64,000 nt of DNA from CAZOGW01 sp964579415 (GTDB taxonomy: Bacteria; Actinomycetota; Acidimicrobiia; Spongiisociales; UBA5794). This document shows, piece by piece, positions 54,067-63,151 of the stretch. The stretch covers positions 8,849 to 72,848 of the forward strand of contig CAZOGW010000003.1 in NCBI GenBank assembly GCA_964579415.1. Reading direction: 5' to 3'. Below the pieces are notes generated by a model. That model worked only from the letters and a program-made list of their open reading frames with translations. It was not told where the DNA came from and did not search any database. The translations under genes and the position numbers were made by a program. Each line of letters starts with the position of its first letter. The first letter of the stretch is position 1.

Positions 54067-55776
54067 ATGAGGCGCATGGGACACCTCTTCGTGACTCAGG
54101 CTGACCTGACGAAGCTCGTACTCGACGACGTCATCGTCCCCTGCGACAGCCAAGCGAACTTCAACCGGGGCTTCGTCGGTCTGTTCGGGGAGAACACCGT
54201 CGCAAGCACGTTCGAGCCTTCTGCGTACGCCCGCCCCGCCGAGGCCGTGAAAGAGTCGAGAACGCTGTGGCGGGTCGACGCCACCCACTCACCCCGGGTC
54301 TGGCTGCTGGACTCGTCGGTCGACACGATGCCACCAGGCGATGATGCGATCAGCGAGCTTGTACGACGGATCCGGGAGGGACTCAACGCCGTCGCAGAGA
54401 CGACGCCTGCGAGATCGGCCACGCCCACGAAGCGGTGGCGCACCGTTGGCCTGACGCTGTTCGGCCTGAGGGCCGGCGGCTTGCGGCCCTTCTACGCCGA
54501 CGTCCTCGCGAGGACGCTGGAGACCCTCACCGAGGCTGTCGACACGCACGGCACTCTGGATCTGGTCCTCGCGCTGCGGGATCGCTCCGACTACGCGGCA
54601 GTTCAACACGTGCGCCGAGCCGACGTGGCGAAGCATGGACCAGCGAAGCCGTGGGAGGGCGTCCTACCCGAGATCCTGCGTCTGGCGGACCTGGCCAAGG
54701 AAGACCGCCTGGTGCCGTTCTTCGGGGCTGGCGCCAGCAAGGGCGCCGGGTTGAAAGGCTGGTGGGAGCTCCTCGAGGTTCTCGGCGGCGACGTCGGTCT
54801 GAGCTTCAAGGCGAGCAGGATGGAATCCCGGGACGCTGCCCTGGTGATCTCCAGCAGCTACGAGAAGGACACCGATTTCAGGGCCGCCGTCGTGGCCGCC
54901 CTCAAGTCGACCCGATACCCGTTGACCCAGGCGCTGCTGGCGAGTCTCCGTGCACCTGAGGCGCTGACATCCAACTTCGACGACCTCTACGAGGAGGCCT
55001 ACGCGGGTGGCCCGGGGATACGCGAGCACTTGCTGGTTCTGCCGAGGGAGCCCTACGAGCCCGGCCTCCCATGGCTCATGAAGATCCATGGAGACGTCGC
55101 AGCCCAGCAGAGCATCGTTCTGTCGCGCGACGACTACATCCGGTTCGACTACGAGAGCATCCCCATGGCCTCCGTTCTCCAGTCCGCGATGCTGACCAAG
55201 CACATCCTCTTCGTCGGGTACTCGGTCTCCGATGAGAACGTCGTGCGCCTCGCCCGGCAGGTGGTGCACTTCCGGGAGGTGCACAGAAGGCGCTCCAAAA
55301 GCGCGGAGCCCGCCCAAGACGGAGAGCGTTCCAAGGAAGGGGACAATCACAAACACGAAGACAATCCCGTGGGGACGGTCCTCCTGTTGAGTCACGACCC
55401 GCTCCGGGAGAAGCTCTGGGAGGGAGTGTTGCGCTACCTGAAGCTCCCCGGCTCGCTGACCACACAGCCGCCTGGCACCGATGCAGACAACCCAACACGG
55501 GACGAGCCCAAGGTCCGCGAAGACGCCGCAGCCCGCGACGTGGACATCGCACTGGACCTGCTCGCGATGCACGCGTGCAAGGACTCGTCCTACTTCCTCG
55601 ACGACAAGTACCTCAAGCTGCTCAGCGGCGAGGAGGCAGCCTTGCGTGATGGTCTCAAGGCCCTAACCCAGATCGCCTCTGGTCCGGCCGGTGAGACGGC
55701 GGTGGGCGAACGGATCAGCACGCTGCTTGCCGACCTTGGCGCCACAAGCGACGAGTTGCGGACGCGGTCCCCATGA
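54067..55776 (+). CDS. SIR2-domain protein with macro-like N-terminal region
   Basis: The protein has 569 residues. The N-terminal ~180 residues (HLFVTQADLTKLVLDDVIVPCDSQANFNRGF) resemble the macro/ADP-ribose-binding-like N-terminus often seen ahead of defence SIR2 domains. The SIR2 domain starts near residue 215: VPFFGAGASKGAGLKGWWELLEVLG (NAD-binding GAGAS), ALTSNFDDLYEEA (TXNXD), WLMKIHGDV (catalytic His) and LFVGYSVSDENVVRL. This is the pattern of SIR2_2 NADases in abortive infection systems (for example Thoeris ThsA, DSR1/2), where activation depletes NAD. It stands alone in its operon, so it may self-sense or use a partner elsewhere. Confidence 0.85.
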   Translation: MRRMGHLFVTQADLTKLVLDDVIVPCDSQANFNRGFVGLFGENTVASTFEPSAYARPAEAVKESRTLWRVDATHSPRVWLLDSSVDTMPPGDDAISELVRRIREGLNAVAETTPARSATPTKRWRTVGLTLFGLRAGGLRPFYADVLARTLETLTEAVDTHGTLDLVLALRDRSDYAAVQHVRRADVAKHGPAKPWEGVLPEILRLADLAKEDRLVPFFGAGASKGAGLKGWWELLEVLGGDVGLSFKASRMESRDAALVISSSYEKDTDFRAAVVAALKSTRYPLTQALLASLRAPEALTSNFDDLYEEAYAGGPGIREHLLVLPREPYEPGLPWLMKIHGDVAAQQSIVLSRDDYIRFDYESIPMASVLQSAMLTKHILFVGYSVSDENVVRLARQVVHFREVHRRRSKSAEPAQDGERSKEGDNHKHEDNPVGTVLLLSHDPLREKLWEGVLRYLKLPGSLTTQPPGTDADNPTRDEPKVREDAAARDVDIALDLLAMHACKDSSYFLDDKYLKLLSGEEAALRDGLKALTQIASGPAGETAVGERISTLLADLGATSDELRTRSP

Positions 55777-55792
55777 GCTCCGGCAGCCGGCG

Positions 55793-56662
55793 CTATCCAG
55801 GCAGGCCCGAGGAGTCGGTGACGACGAGGGCTTCCGAGCGCCCAGCCAGGCGGATCAGCGCCCGTGTCTTGATGTCGGCCCACGTGCCGATCGCGTTGCG
55901 AACCGTGGCCCCAGACGGTGCACCCGGCGCGGAGCGCGAGTACGCGTCATAGCCGCTGAACGTCCCCGAACCCGGAACCGCCAGGTAGTCGGCGACGTGG
56001 TCGATCATCTCCTCGGCAGTCCATCGGCGCGTGTATCGGGTGCGCAGCGTCTCCCCGCACGCCACGCCGGCCCGCTCGCATGCGGCGCGCCAGTAGCCGA
56101 AGCGCACCACGATCAGGGCAGCGCTGCGCCCCCCGAAGACCTGACGCACTCGCTCGTACCCCTTCCGGGTCAAGGGCCCACCGACCAGGGCAGCTGCCCT
56201 CTGCAGGTCGTGCAGCAGGTCCTCGTCGGTGCACGTCGGAGACCAGTCATTGATCTGGATGAGGAAGCGCCGGGCGTCATCGCCCAACGCCGCACGGACC
56301 TCGTCCGCGGTGACACCGAGTCCAGCCGCCACCTCCTCGGCGGTCTGCCCGGGCAGGGCCGTGAGGACGCGCCGGCGCAGCGCCGCCCGCTCACGCTGAC
56401 GCCGCTGCTCGCGGACGACGCGCACTTGTGCCTTGCCGGGTCCGCCGGCCTCACGGATGATCTGCCTGGCGCGCTCCCGGGTGACCCCGAAAGCTGCTCC
56501 GATCTCGGCGAGGGGCTTGCCCTCGGCGCGCATCTGGCACATGAGCTGGGCGCGCCTCTGGGCGGTCATCACCGGTCGAACGCGGCGAGGACCAGCCACC
56601 GAAGCGGCGGAGGGTGGAGTCGGATCACTGACGCTGTCGAAAGAGGTGCTGTTCGTTTCCAT
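55793..56662 (-). CDS. HTH protein with homing-endonuclease-associated repeats
   Basis: The protein has 289 residues from ATG 56662. The N-terminal part has a sigma-70 region 4-like helix-turn-helix: AEGKPLAEIGAAFGVTRERARQIIREAGG. A second DNA-binding helix pair follows (TAEEVAAGLGVTADEVRAAL). The rest carries two HEN-type repeats (LLHDLQRAAALVGGPLTRKGYERVRQVFGG ending FGYWRAACERAGV, and EEMIDHVADYLAVPGSGTFSGYDAYSR to WADIKTRALIRL), units found in homing endonucleases and phage-linked DNA-binding proteins. No nuclease domain is seen. Probably a site-specific DNA-binding protein. Confidence 0.75.
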   Translation of the reverse strand: METNSTSFDSVSDPTPPSAASVAGPRRVRPVMTAQRRAQLMCQMRAEGKPLAEIGAAFGVTRERARQIIREAGGPGKAQVRVVREQRRQRERAALRRRVLTALPGQTAEEVAAGLGVTADEVRAALGDDARRFLIQINDWSPTCTDEDLLHDLQRAAALVGGPLTRKGYERVRQVFGGRSAALIVVRFGYWRAACERAGVACGETLRTRYTRRWTAEEMIDHVADYLAVPGSGTFSGYDAYSRSAPGAPSGATVRNAIGTWADIKTRALIRLAGRSEALVVTDSSGLPG

Positions 56663-56741
56663 GACTCGACCATGCGGCATTGGCCTGACACAACCTCCGG
56701 GGCGATGCAAGGGAGAGCACAGCCCGCTGCACGCGACGCCC

Positions 56742-57533
56742 CTATTCGGCCCACCAGAGCGGCAACTCGACCCGCACCTGGGCGCTCCCGGCGTCCCTGT
56801 CGCGGATCAGAGCGTCCTCGACGTCGAGCAAGGTGGCACACGCCTCGTTCACGGCGCGGACATCCTCGTCGCCTTCCCCATAAGGGGACCACGCCGCGAC
56901 CGTCTCGGCCAGCGCCCTGCGTGCCATGACCGAGGCCGCCCTCGCCCGAGCGAAGTCGCCGTTCCGCCGCAGGACATCGACCAGAGCCTGGTTGTCGAGC
57001 AGAGGCTCGCCCAGAAGGCTCGTGGCCGCATCCTCGCGACCACGCGGCAGGGATTCAGCGAAGATGTCGCCGCACTCCTGCAACCACACGTCGATCGCGT
57101 GAGAGCGCGCCGACGCCCCAAGGGTCAGGTCGTCGTCGAGCCCTACCTTCGCCCGGCGGTCCGTTTCGTCGTCGGCCGCCCAGCATGCGGCCAAGTAGTA
57201 CTGAAAGGCCAGCTCGCTCCAGCCCACCCGCACGGCGAGGGCGCCGGCAGCCATGGCATTCCTGAAGGTCGCCGGCTGATCAGCGTCCGCCACGGCCCGG
57301 TACTCGGGGGACCGGACGTAGTCAGCCAGCCCCACACCGCGCGGAAACCGGTCGATCGTCTCCCCGCATGCGCCGCAGCCGACGCATCGCGTCACCGCAC
57401 CCGGCCAAAGCCAATGCGCTTGGCCAGACGGTCGAAGGTCTGCGTCATGGAACCCGGTATGGCCGAACCTCTCAAGGAAGTCGATCGCCTGCGGCTCATC
57501 GCAGATCGAGCAGTTCACCAGGATCTGCTTCAT
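56742..57533 (-). CDS. Hypothetical protein with two Cys-pair zinc motifs
   Basis: The protein has 263 residues, GGAGGG ~13 bp upstream of ATG. N-terminal CSICDEPQ and, 40 residues later, CVGCGACGE look like a zinc-ribbon. The remainder is helical, with repeats resembling TPR-like helices (AMAAGALAVRVGWSELAFQYYLAACW). A similar N-terminal zinc domain plus helical domain occurs in DUF2225-like proteins. Function unknown. Convergent with none; divergent from the phosphatase gene. Confidence 0.7.
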   Translation of the reverse strand: MKQILVNCSICDEPQAIDFLERFGHTGFHDADLRPSGQAHWLWPGAVTRCVGCGACGETIDRFPRGVGLADYVRSPEYRAVADADQPATFRNAMAAGALAVRVGWSELAFQYYLAACWAADDETDRRAKVGLDDDLTLGASARSHAIDVWLQECGDIFAESLPRGREDAATSLLGEPLLDNQALVDVLRRNGDFARARAASVMARRALAETVAAWSPYGEGDEDVRAVNEACATLLDVEDALIRDRDAGSAQVRVELPLWWAE

Positions 57534-57824
57534 CCTGCTTGCGTCCCTCCGGGCTTCAGGCGGGGACCCCGCCTCGGGCGAGCGCTTCCCAACACGCCGT
57601 AGCAGCCGGAAGGGTACGACGCTGGGGCACCCGGACGCATCAGCCCCGGCAGGCTACGGAAGCACGTGCCTGACCTGCGATCCGCTGAGGATCCGGCCCG
57701 GCGGCGGTCCCGGTCCCCGCTCGCGACCTCCGACTGGAACAGCACCCGTGGACCTGTTCACAATCGACCGGGCTCAGGCGTCAAAGGGACAGGAGGCCAC
57801 CAGGGCCCCAGAAACGAGGCAACC

Positions 57825-58454
57825 ATGACCATCACGCTCCCCACGGGCGAGTCCACCCCGCCAGTCAGCGCGCGCCTGGAGGTCACGGCCACCGGGCTGG
57901 AGCGGCGCGCCTTCGTCGCCGACCTCGCCGATGAGCTGCCCGAGCGCTCGGCGCTCGACCTCATCGAGGACGTCGACTGCTGGGCGGCCCTGCCCCCGAT
58001 CGCGCCGAGCCTGATCGTCCCGGGGCTGCACCAGGGCGGCACCGAGTACGACGACGTGCTGTCCCGGCGCGGCCGCGACTACCGGCCACGCGGTACTTAT
58101 CCGTTCGACACCGTCATCACCCTGTACGCCAGCGCCCACCCAGCGCCCTGGGGCGTCGAGGAGCTGCGCTTCGGCTTCCTCGACGCGCACCTGGAGGGCT
58201 CGGAGATCCAGACCATCGTCCGCGCCGCCGAGTTCGCCTACGAGCGCTGGCTGTCCGGTGCCGAGGTCCTCATCCGCTGCCAGGCCGGCGTGAACCGCTC
58301 CGGTCTGGTGACGGCCCTGGTCCTGGTGCTCGCCGGGCTGACCCCCGCCCAGGCGGTGACACTCATCCGCCGCCGGCGCGGACAGGCTTGCCTGTTCAAC
58401 GAGCACTTCGTCGAGTGGCTGATCGCTCACGGCAGGAGCGCGGTTGCTGGGTGA
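57825..58454 (+). CDS. Dual-specificity/tyrosine-type protein phosphatase
   Basis: The protein has 209 residues from ATG 57825. The active-site loop VLIRCQAGVNRSGLVTALVL contains CX5RS (Cys near residue 152), and the general acid Asp is probably in RFGFLDAHLEG. The lead-in APSLIVPGLHQGGTEYDDVLSRRG is typical of actinobacterial DSP-like proteins. The upstream frame lacks a start and coding character. Cytoplasmic; probable phospho-Ser/Thr/Tyr or nucleic-acid 5'-phosphatase activity. A modest GAGG lies 6 bp before the start. Confidence 0.88.
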   Translation: MTITLPTGESTPPVSARLEVTATGLERRAFVADLADELPERSALDLIEDVDCWAALPPIAPSLIVPGLHQGGTEYDDVLSRRGRDYRPRGTYPFDTVITLYASAHPAPWGVEELRFGFLDAHLEGSEIQTIVRAAEFAYERWLSGAEVLIRCQAGVNRSGLVTALVLVLAGLTPAQAVTLIRRRRGQACLFNEHFVEWLIAHGRSAVAG

Positions 58455-58544
58455 TGCCAGAGTCGGCTCAGACTCCCGAGGAGCCTCACAGTCCGCCTCC
58501 GGCCGGGGCGCAGGGATTCCATCATGACGCCGAAGGAGGAGCCG

Positions 58545-60335
58545 ATGTCACCCAGTGATCGTCCCGCCCGTGCCTGGGACAGTGCGGCCGCCGGGAACGC
58601 ACCCGAGCACCGACCGCGGCTGCGGCTAGTCCTCGGTCCGATCCACGACATCCAGTACGAGGAGGGCGGAGTTGGCGACTCAGCGCTCGGATTCGTGTAC
58701 CCAGAGCTGCGCTTGAGCTACCCGTTCGACGAGCCGGACAGCACCGGCGGCACGGAGGTCACCATCGCCTCGGCCAGCTGTGTGCTCATCACGTGGTTCA
58801 ACTCGGACGCGCTCTGTGAGATCGACGACGACCTGGCACATCTGACCACGACGTTCGAGGAAGCGGGTTGGGACTCTTACTCCCTGCTCCACGTGTCGGA
58901 CGTCGTCGTCGACCCCTACTGGCGTGGAGGTGGCCTCGGCCCAGCGTTCCTGTCCCTGATCGCGCACGAGTGCGATGCGCCAGCGGTGACCCTCGAGCCG
59001 GCCCCTATTCGCACGGTTCGGCGCGGGACCGAGCTGGACTCCCGCTACTACGTGGGGGCCTCTACCCGTGATCGGGCGGCCGTTGCCGATGCCTGGGGGC
59101 GTGCGGGGTTCGTAGGGGTCCACGTGGGTCCAGGGAGTGAGCGCGACGACGAGCCCGTCACACGCGACGAGCACGAGGAAGGGCTCGAGCCGTGGGAGGA
59201 CGAGGGCCGTGAGCGCAGCCGTTGGGTCGTGCGGATGGAGGATGACACGACGCACGTCGCTGCTCGGCGCCTCCACGCGGCAGCGCGGGGTGCGGCGCGT
59301 CAGTCCGCTGCGCGCGAGTGGCACCGCCAGAGAGTCCGGGCGGCGATGCGTTCCGCCGCTCGGTCGGCACGGGCCGCAGCCCGGCGCGACGCATTAACAG
59401 TCCCAGACGCCTCGGACCCGCAGCCGCCAAGGGATGCCGCAGACGCGGCGAAGTCGGCTGACAGCGATGCGCAGAAGGCGCGCGACGACGCGGAGGAGCT
59501 CATCCGCCGTCGCATCTCCCGGATTCTGCCTACTTCCGGGCCATGGTTGGGCGCAGACACGATTCTGCTGCCAGAGGGTCACCTCCAGGTCCGTACCTCT
59601 GGCAAAGGGCCGCCGACGCTGAAGATAGAGCTGATCGCTGATCCGACGGGTCGCACAGGCTCCTCGGGCCCGGGTGGCGCAGCCGACGTCCCGCCTGCCG
59701 ATGACCCCGTGGCAACGGCGCTCCGGGCGGTCGATGACGTGGTGGTTGTCGGTGGAAGGGGCATTCGGTCGTGGAAGGTCATCCATCGGGTGCGCGAGTC
59801 CTGCTCGTCTTCGGCATTCGAAGCCGCCGGGGCCATCGTCTGCGCCCTCGTGGAGGGATTGGGTCTGCTGCCCAAGGACGTGCTCGATGCGGCGACCAAC
59901 TCAGCCATGTCGCCGGACCCGTGGTCAGCGCACCGATACCGGCCTCGCGTGGATGAGCGGGGGACCGTCGAGGATGTCGAGGACCTCGAGCTGGACTACA
60001 CGGACTTCGTGATGACCACGCGCGCGTCGCGGGAGCACTTCACCCCGTGGGCCGCGGACGTGCCGCCCCAGTTCTTCGTCATCGGTCGAGGTCGCCCGGA
60101 CGCCCCCTCTACCGCCACTGAGCCTGACGTGCTGCCCTCTGGTGAGCTCGTGGCCCTCGCCGCCAGGGGCGGCGGGTCAGTGCAGCCGACGTGGTACCGC
60201 CATGACCTGGACGGTTGGATCCCGGACCCCTCCGTCCCACGGCTACTGCTCGCGGCGCCGGGGCTGCGGCTGGTGCCGATCGGCAAGAAGCAAGCGCGGG
60301 GCTTGGAAGCGGAGCAGTCCGGCGTGCAGGACTGA
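58545..60335 (+). CDS. GNAT-like N-terminal domain with long basic/Ala-rich coiled coil
   Basis: The protein has 596 residues from ATG 58545, chosen for the AGGAGG 4 bp upstream. Residues ~20-180 look like an acetyltransferase-like fold: VVVDPYWRGGGLGPAFLSLIAHECDA fits the acetyl-CoA loop (RGGGLG). Residues ~240-330 are an extreme Arg/Ala coiled coil (RQSAAREWHRQRVRAAMRSA and further AARSARAAARRD). The C-terminal ~270 residues are unrecognised. The N- and C-terminal parts might represent sensor and effector. No partners evident. Confidence 0.75.
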   Translation: MSPSDRPARAWDSAAAGNAPEHRPRLRLVLGPIHDIQYEEGGVGDSALGFVYPELRLSYPFDEPDSTGGTEVTIASASCVLITWFNSDALCEIDDDLAHLTTTFEEAGWDSYSLLHVSDVVVDPYWRGGGLGPAFLSLIAHECDAPAVTLEPAPIRTVRRGTELDSRYYVGASTRDRAAVADAWGRAGFVGVHVGPGSERDDEPVTRDEHEEGLEPWEDEGRERSRWVVRMEDDTTHVAARRLHAAARGAARQSAAREWHRQRVRAAMRSAARSARAAARRDALTVPDASDPQPPRDAADAAKSADSDAQKARDDAEELIRRRISRILPTSGPWLGADTILLPEGHLQVRTSGKGPPTLKIELIADPTGRTGSSGPGGAADVPPADDPVATALRAVDDVVVVGGRGIRSWKVIHRVRESCSSSAFEAAGAIVCALVEGLGLLPKDVLDAATNSAMSPDPWSAHRYRPRVDERGTVEDVEDLELDYTDFVMTTRASREHFTPWAADVPPQFFVIGRGRPDAPSTATEPDVLPSGELVALAARGGGSVQPTWYRHDLDGWIPDPSVPRLLLAAPGLRLVPIGKKQARGLEAEQSGVQD

Positions 60336-60380
60336 CCCCGCACAAATCGACTGGCTCCGAGCCGCAGGCCGACTCGCGTT

Positions 60381-60416
60381 GCACGCCGACTTCGCGCCGC
60401 ACGCCGACTTCGCGCC
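60381..60416 (+). repeat. 18-bp tandem duplication
   Basis: GCACGCCGACTTCGCGCC is present twice in tandem directly downstream of the GNAT-like gene. It adds non-coding length between this gene and the next; a minor structural feature. Confidence 0.85.
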
Positions 60417-60490
60417 GCAACAGTGACCTCTGCTGCGCGCTCCAGCCGCCACCCAGAGCCCGTTCGCTCACGCTGGCGCCGGACCGAGCC

Positions 60491-60585
60491 ACGCCGTCCG
60501 CCTTCCCCGACGTATTCCTCGGCGGGTCCATCGCCGCCAACCAGATCGAGGGCGACTACGACCTACGGGAGAAGGGAAGCCCACT
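60491..60585 (+). pseudogene. Fragment of GH1 (6-phospho-beta-glucosidase-like) gene
   Basis: In frame the bases read AFPDVFLGGSIAANQIEGDY followed by DLREKGSP, matching the start of family-1 glycosidases (FPxxFLWGGAIAANQxEGAY...GKG). No further GH1 sequence follows; the frame continues into unrelated residues. It is a ~30-codon scrap left from a rearrangement. Confidence 0.7.
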
Positions 60586-60779
60586 GCCGGGGTCGCGCAG
60601 GCTGGTCGGGGCCGTGCCCTGGACCCCAACGCGTGGAGGCAGTGATGAGTGTGGTGTCTGTGTTGAGCCGCCGGCGGTGGGGACATCGATGCGGGTGATG
60701 GTGGGGATCGATGCGCGGAACGGTGAACCCAGTCCCTCCTTGGGCGACGCATGCTGGACGTGGATGTTGAGGCAGGCGA

Positions 60780-61953
60780 TTGGCTGATGTCCTTGCTCTG
60801 CTGGAGTACAACGATCGGCACCCTCATCATGAGCACGTGGTCGAATGTCGTGAATTGGGGGACGATCCTCAGACGTCAAGCCTGTCTTCGATTCGCACTC
60901 CGGAGCTGAACACCCTCGAGTACGAGGGCGCTCGGGCGATCTGGGAGGCGACGCTGGCCGAGGTGCCCTGGCAGCAGCTCGTCGCCGAGGACCGGCGCCA
61001 GCACCAGTTGCGGGAAGAATTGGCTGAACGGCTCGCGGCCGAGCCCCCGCGGACAATCGGCCAGCGGGAGATCCAGGTGGCCCGGGCAGTCGCCGAGGTC
61101 GCCCACCGGACGCAGACCGACAAGGTCGGCGAACCCTACCTGGGGCACCCCCTACGGGTCGCCGAACGGGTCAAGGATGACGACGAGACCTACGTGGTCG
61201 CATTGCTCCACGATGTCCTTGAGGATGGGCCGTACCACCAGGCTGCCGGCACCGAGTTCGTCTGCAGCATGTCCGCGATCGCTCGCGACGTCGGGCCCCA
61301 GATCGCGGTGGCGGTGCAGCGCCTGACGCGCTACGACTCACAACCCGACCGCGCGTACTACGCCAAGATCAGGGGCAACCAAGCTGGCACTGGCGGTCAA
61401 ACTGGCTGACATCGCCGACAACACCGACCCCACGCGGGTGGCCCAGCTTGACCCCGAGAGCCGCGAGCGTCTTGGCGCGAAGTACGCGAAGGCTCTTGCG
61501 ATTCTGCGGGCACAGCTACCCATCAGCCCGCAGGCTGAGGCTTTCGTCGGCGTCGCCAGCAACGATGTGGACCGTGACACGTTCACCGTCGAGTGGTGGA
61601 GCACCGTCAAGTCCGACCCGGCGCACGCGGACAAAACGCTGACGGTGCGCCACCGCGCGGATGTCATCACCGGAATCCGCTGGCCGAACCAGAAGCCGGA
61701 CATCAACGGCGAGATACGTCCGCCGGCGATCGGCGAGTGGACCCATTTCCCGTACATCATTTCTGGGAACGGCGTGGAGTGGGTGCGTCTACACACCGTG
61801 TATGGAACCGTCATGCACCAGCACTATGTCGACGGCGAGCCGGTCAGCAGGGACGCGTGGAACGCGTTCCGCCCAGCTTCGCTCGCTAATCGTCCGGAGC
61901 ACATCCCAGGCAACACGCTCACGGTCCGGATGGACAAGATCCGCATCGTATGA
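60780..61953 (+). pseudogene. HD-domain (SpoT/RelA-hydrolase-like) gene, frameshifted
   Basis: The first frame (TTG 60780; start uncertain) gives AEVAHRTQTDKVGEPYLGHPLRV, then TYVVALLHDVLEDG (HD pair) and YDSQPDRAYYAKIRGN. At ~61380 an extra C (AACCAAG) breaks the frame; the new frame continues KLALAVKLADIADNTDP, completing the HD domain, then runs to 61953 with a C-terminal extension HTVYGTVMHQHYVDGEPVSRD. Family role: hydrolysis of (p)ppGpp-like nucleotides. Inactive if the frameshift is real. Confidence 0.85.
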
Positions 61954-62075
61954 CGGGTGCACGCTCCCAGCTGGGTAAGCAGGTCGAAGCAAGAGTCGAG
62001 CCCGCAGGTGCCGGTAGGTCGGGTGGTGGAGAAATTCCGATCGCAATCCAGGCGAGTTCCGGCCGCCGCCGTAGC

Positions 62076-62330
62076 TCAGCCGCTGTTGGTCGAAGCCCGA
62101 CCGTCGCCTTGCCCCACATCGGTTCCTGGGTTCACGGGTTCCGTACCCTTCTCCGTCTCCTTCACCGGTGTGCGCCACCCGAAGGAGGAGCCGGGCTCGT
62201 CGGGGATCAGCACCCCGTCGTATGGCCTCCGGTTGAACTCGCGAGCGAACTGTTCGATGCCGACCTCTGGCTCGGAGACCTGCCGCCGCCGCACCTCAAG
62301 CACGACCGCGTCCATCCGCGGCGGCAGCAC
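62076..62330 (-). CDS. Doubtful small hypothetical ORF
   Basis: 84 residues including PEVGIEQFAREFNRRPYDGV and PDEPGSSFGWRTPVKETEKG, which reads like real protein (varied residues, good amphipathy) rather than random GC-rich shadow. However there is no clear ribosome binding site and no family recognised. It could be a truncated remnant. Confidence 0.3.
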   Translation of the reverse strand: MLPPRMDAVVLEVRRRQVSEPEVGIEQFAREFNRRPYDGVLIPDEPGSSFGWRTPVKETEKGTEPVNPGTDVGQGDGRASTNSG

Positions 62331-62504
62331 GCGAGTCCCGGTGTGCGCCGACGGCAGCGCCTAGGCGCCCCTGCCATCAGTCCTTGAATGGGCTTCGCCC
62401 TCCCCGCGGCCCAGCAAGTTGCTCAACGCTAGCCACGTCTCGGACGGTCGCGGCGCGCTGGTCGGGCGCCGCCCGTACAGGTTTCGAGACCCGCACAGGG
62501 CATG

Positions 62505-62553
62505 CTCACGCCTCACGCCTCACGCCTCACGCCTCACGCCTCACGCCTCACGC
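62505..62553 (+). repeat. Heptamer tandem array (CTCACGC)7
   Basis: Seven perfect head-to-tail copies of CTCACGC. Such arrays are prone to slippage and may vary in copy number between strains. No gene overlaps. Confidence 0.95.
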
Positions 62554-62632
62554 AGCCCAGCCTCTGACAGAGAAGGGCTTCCTGGGTGAATGGGGCTCTT
62601 CAACTTTGAGCGTGGTCGGGTGTTCACGCTGC

Positions 62633-62950
62633 TCAGATGCCTGGGTCTGTTGTCCCCTCCCAGGTATCTCGCCAAGGGAGGAAGTCCAGCGGGTAGTACT
62701 TCTCGGCTTCTGGCTGTGGAATCTCATACAGATCTGGGCGCACGAGCCTCGTGATTCGAGGAATAACCGATCCGTCCAGTGTCGAGTCATCCTCGTCATC
62801 ACCAAAGATGAGGACGGTGAAGCCCTCCCAGCCGCGGCGCACCGTGACCGCCCAGTAATTGGTCGGCAGAACCCTTGTGACGTCTGCAGCCGTTCGGAAG
62901 GCTTCCTCGTCCGAGCTGGTCAGTATGTCGAAAGCTGCGTAGCGGACCAT
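62633..62950 (-). CDS. Small hypothetical protein
   Basis: 105 residues from ATG 62950, chosen because GGAGAGGAG lies directly upstream. Begins MVRYAAFDILTSSDEEAF, then WEGFTVLIFGDDEDDSTLDG. No family recognised; small alpha/beta, acidic. Possibly co-expressed with the next minus-strand gene upstream (63152-63613). Confidence 0.6.
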   Translation of the reverse strand: MVRYAAFDILTSSDEEAFRTAADVTRVLPTNYWAVTVRRGWEGFTVLIFGDDEDDSTLDGSVIPRITRLVRPDLYEIPQPEAEKYYPLDFLPWRDTWEGTTDPGI

Positions 62951-63151
62951 GCCGCTCCTCTCCGGCCATCCCAGGCGTTTCGCCCCATCAAAGAGCAAAC
63001 GACTGTTCGCTCGTGATTCACGGCTGAGCCGGGGACGTGCTGTCGGCTCCCAGATGCCTACGTAGCATGGTCTTGTTGCCCTTCAACCCAAGAGTTCGAG
63101 GCCATGCTTCCGCCCGAGGGGCGGGTGCTCAACCTCCATCACGACTCGGCT

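Larger units (their letters stand above)
61954..62632. other. Gene-poor stretch with heptamer repeat
   Basis: About 680 bp. Apart from one doubtful minus-strand ORF (62076-62330) and the CTCACGC tandem array, I see nothing with coding character or known signals. Confidence 0.4.
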
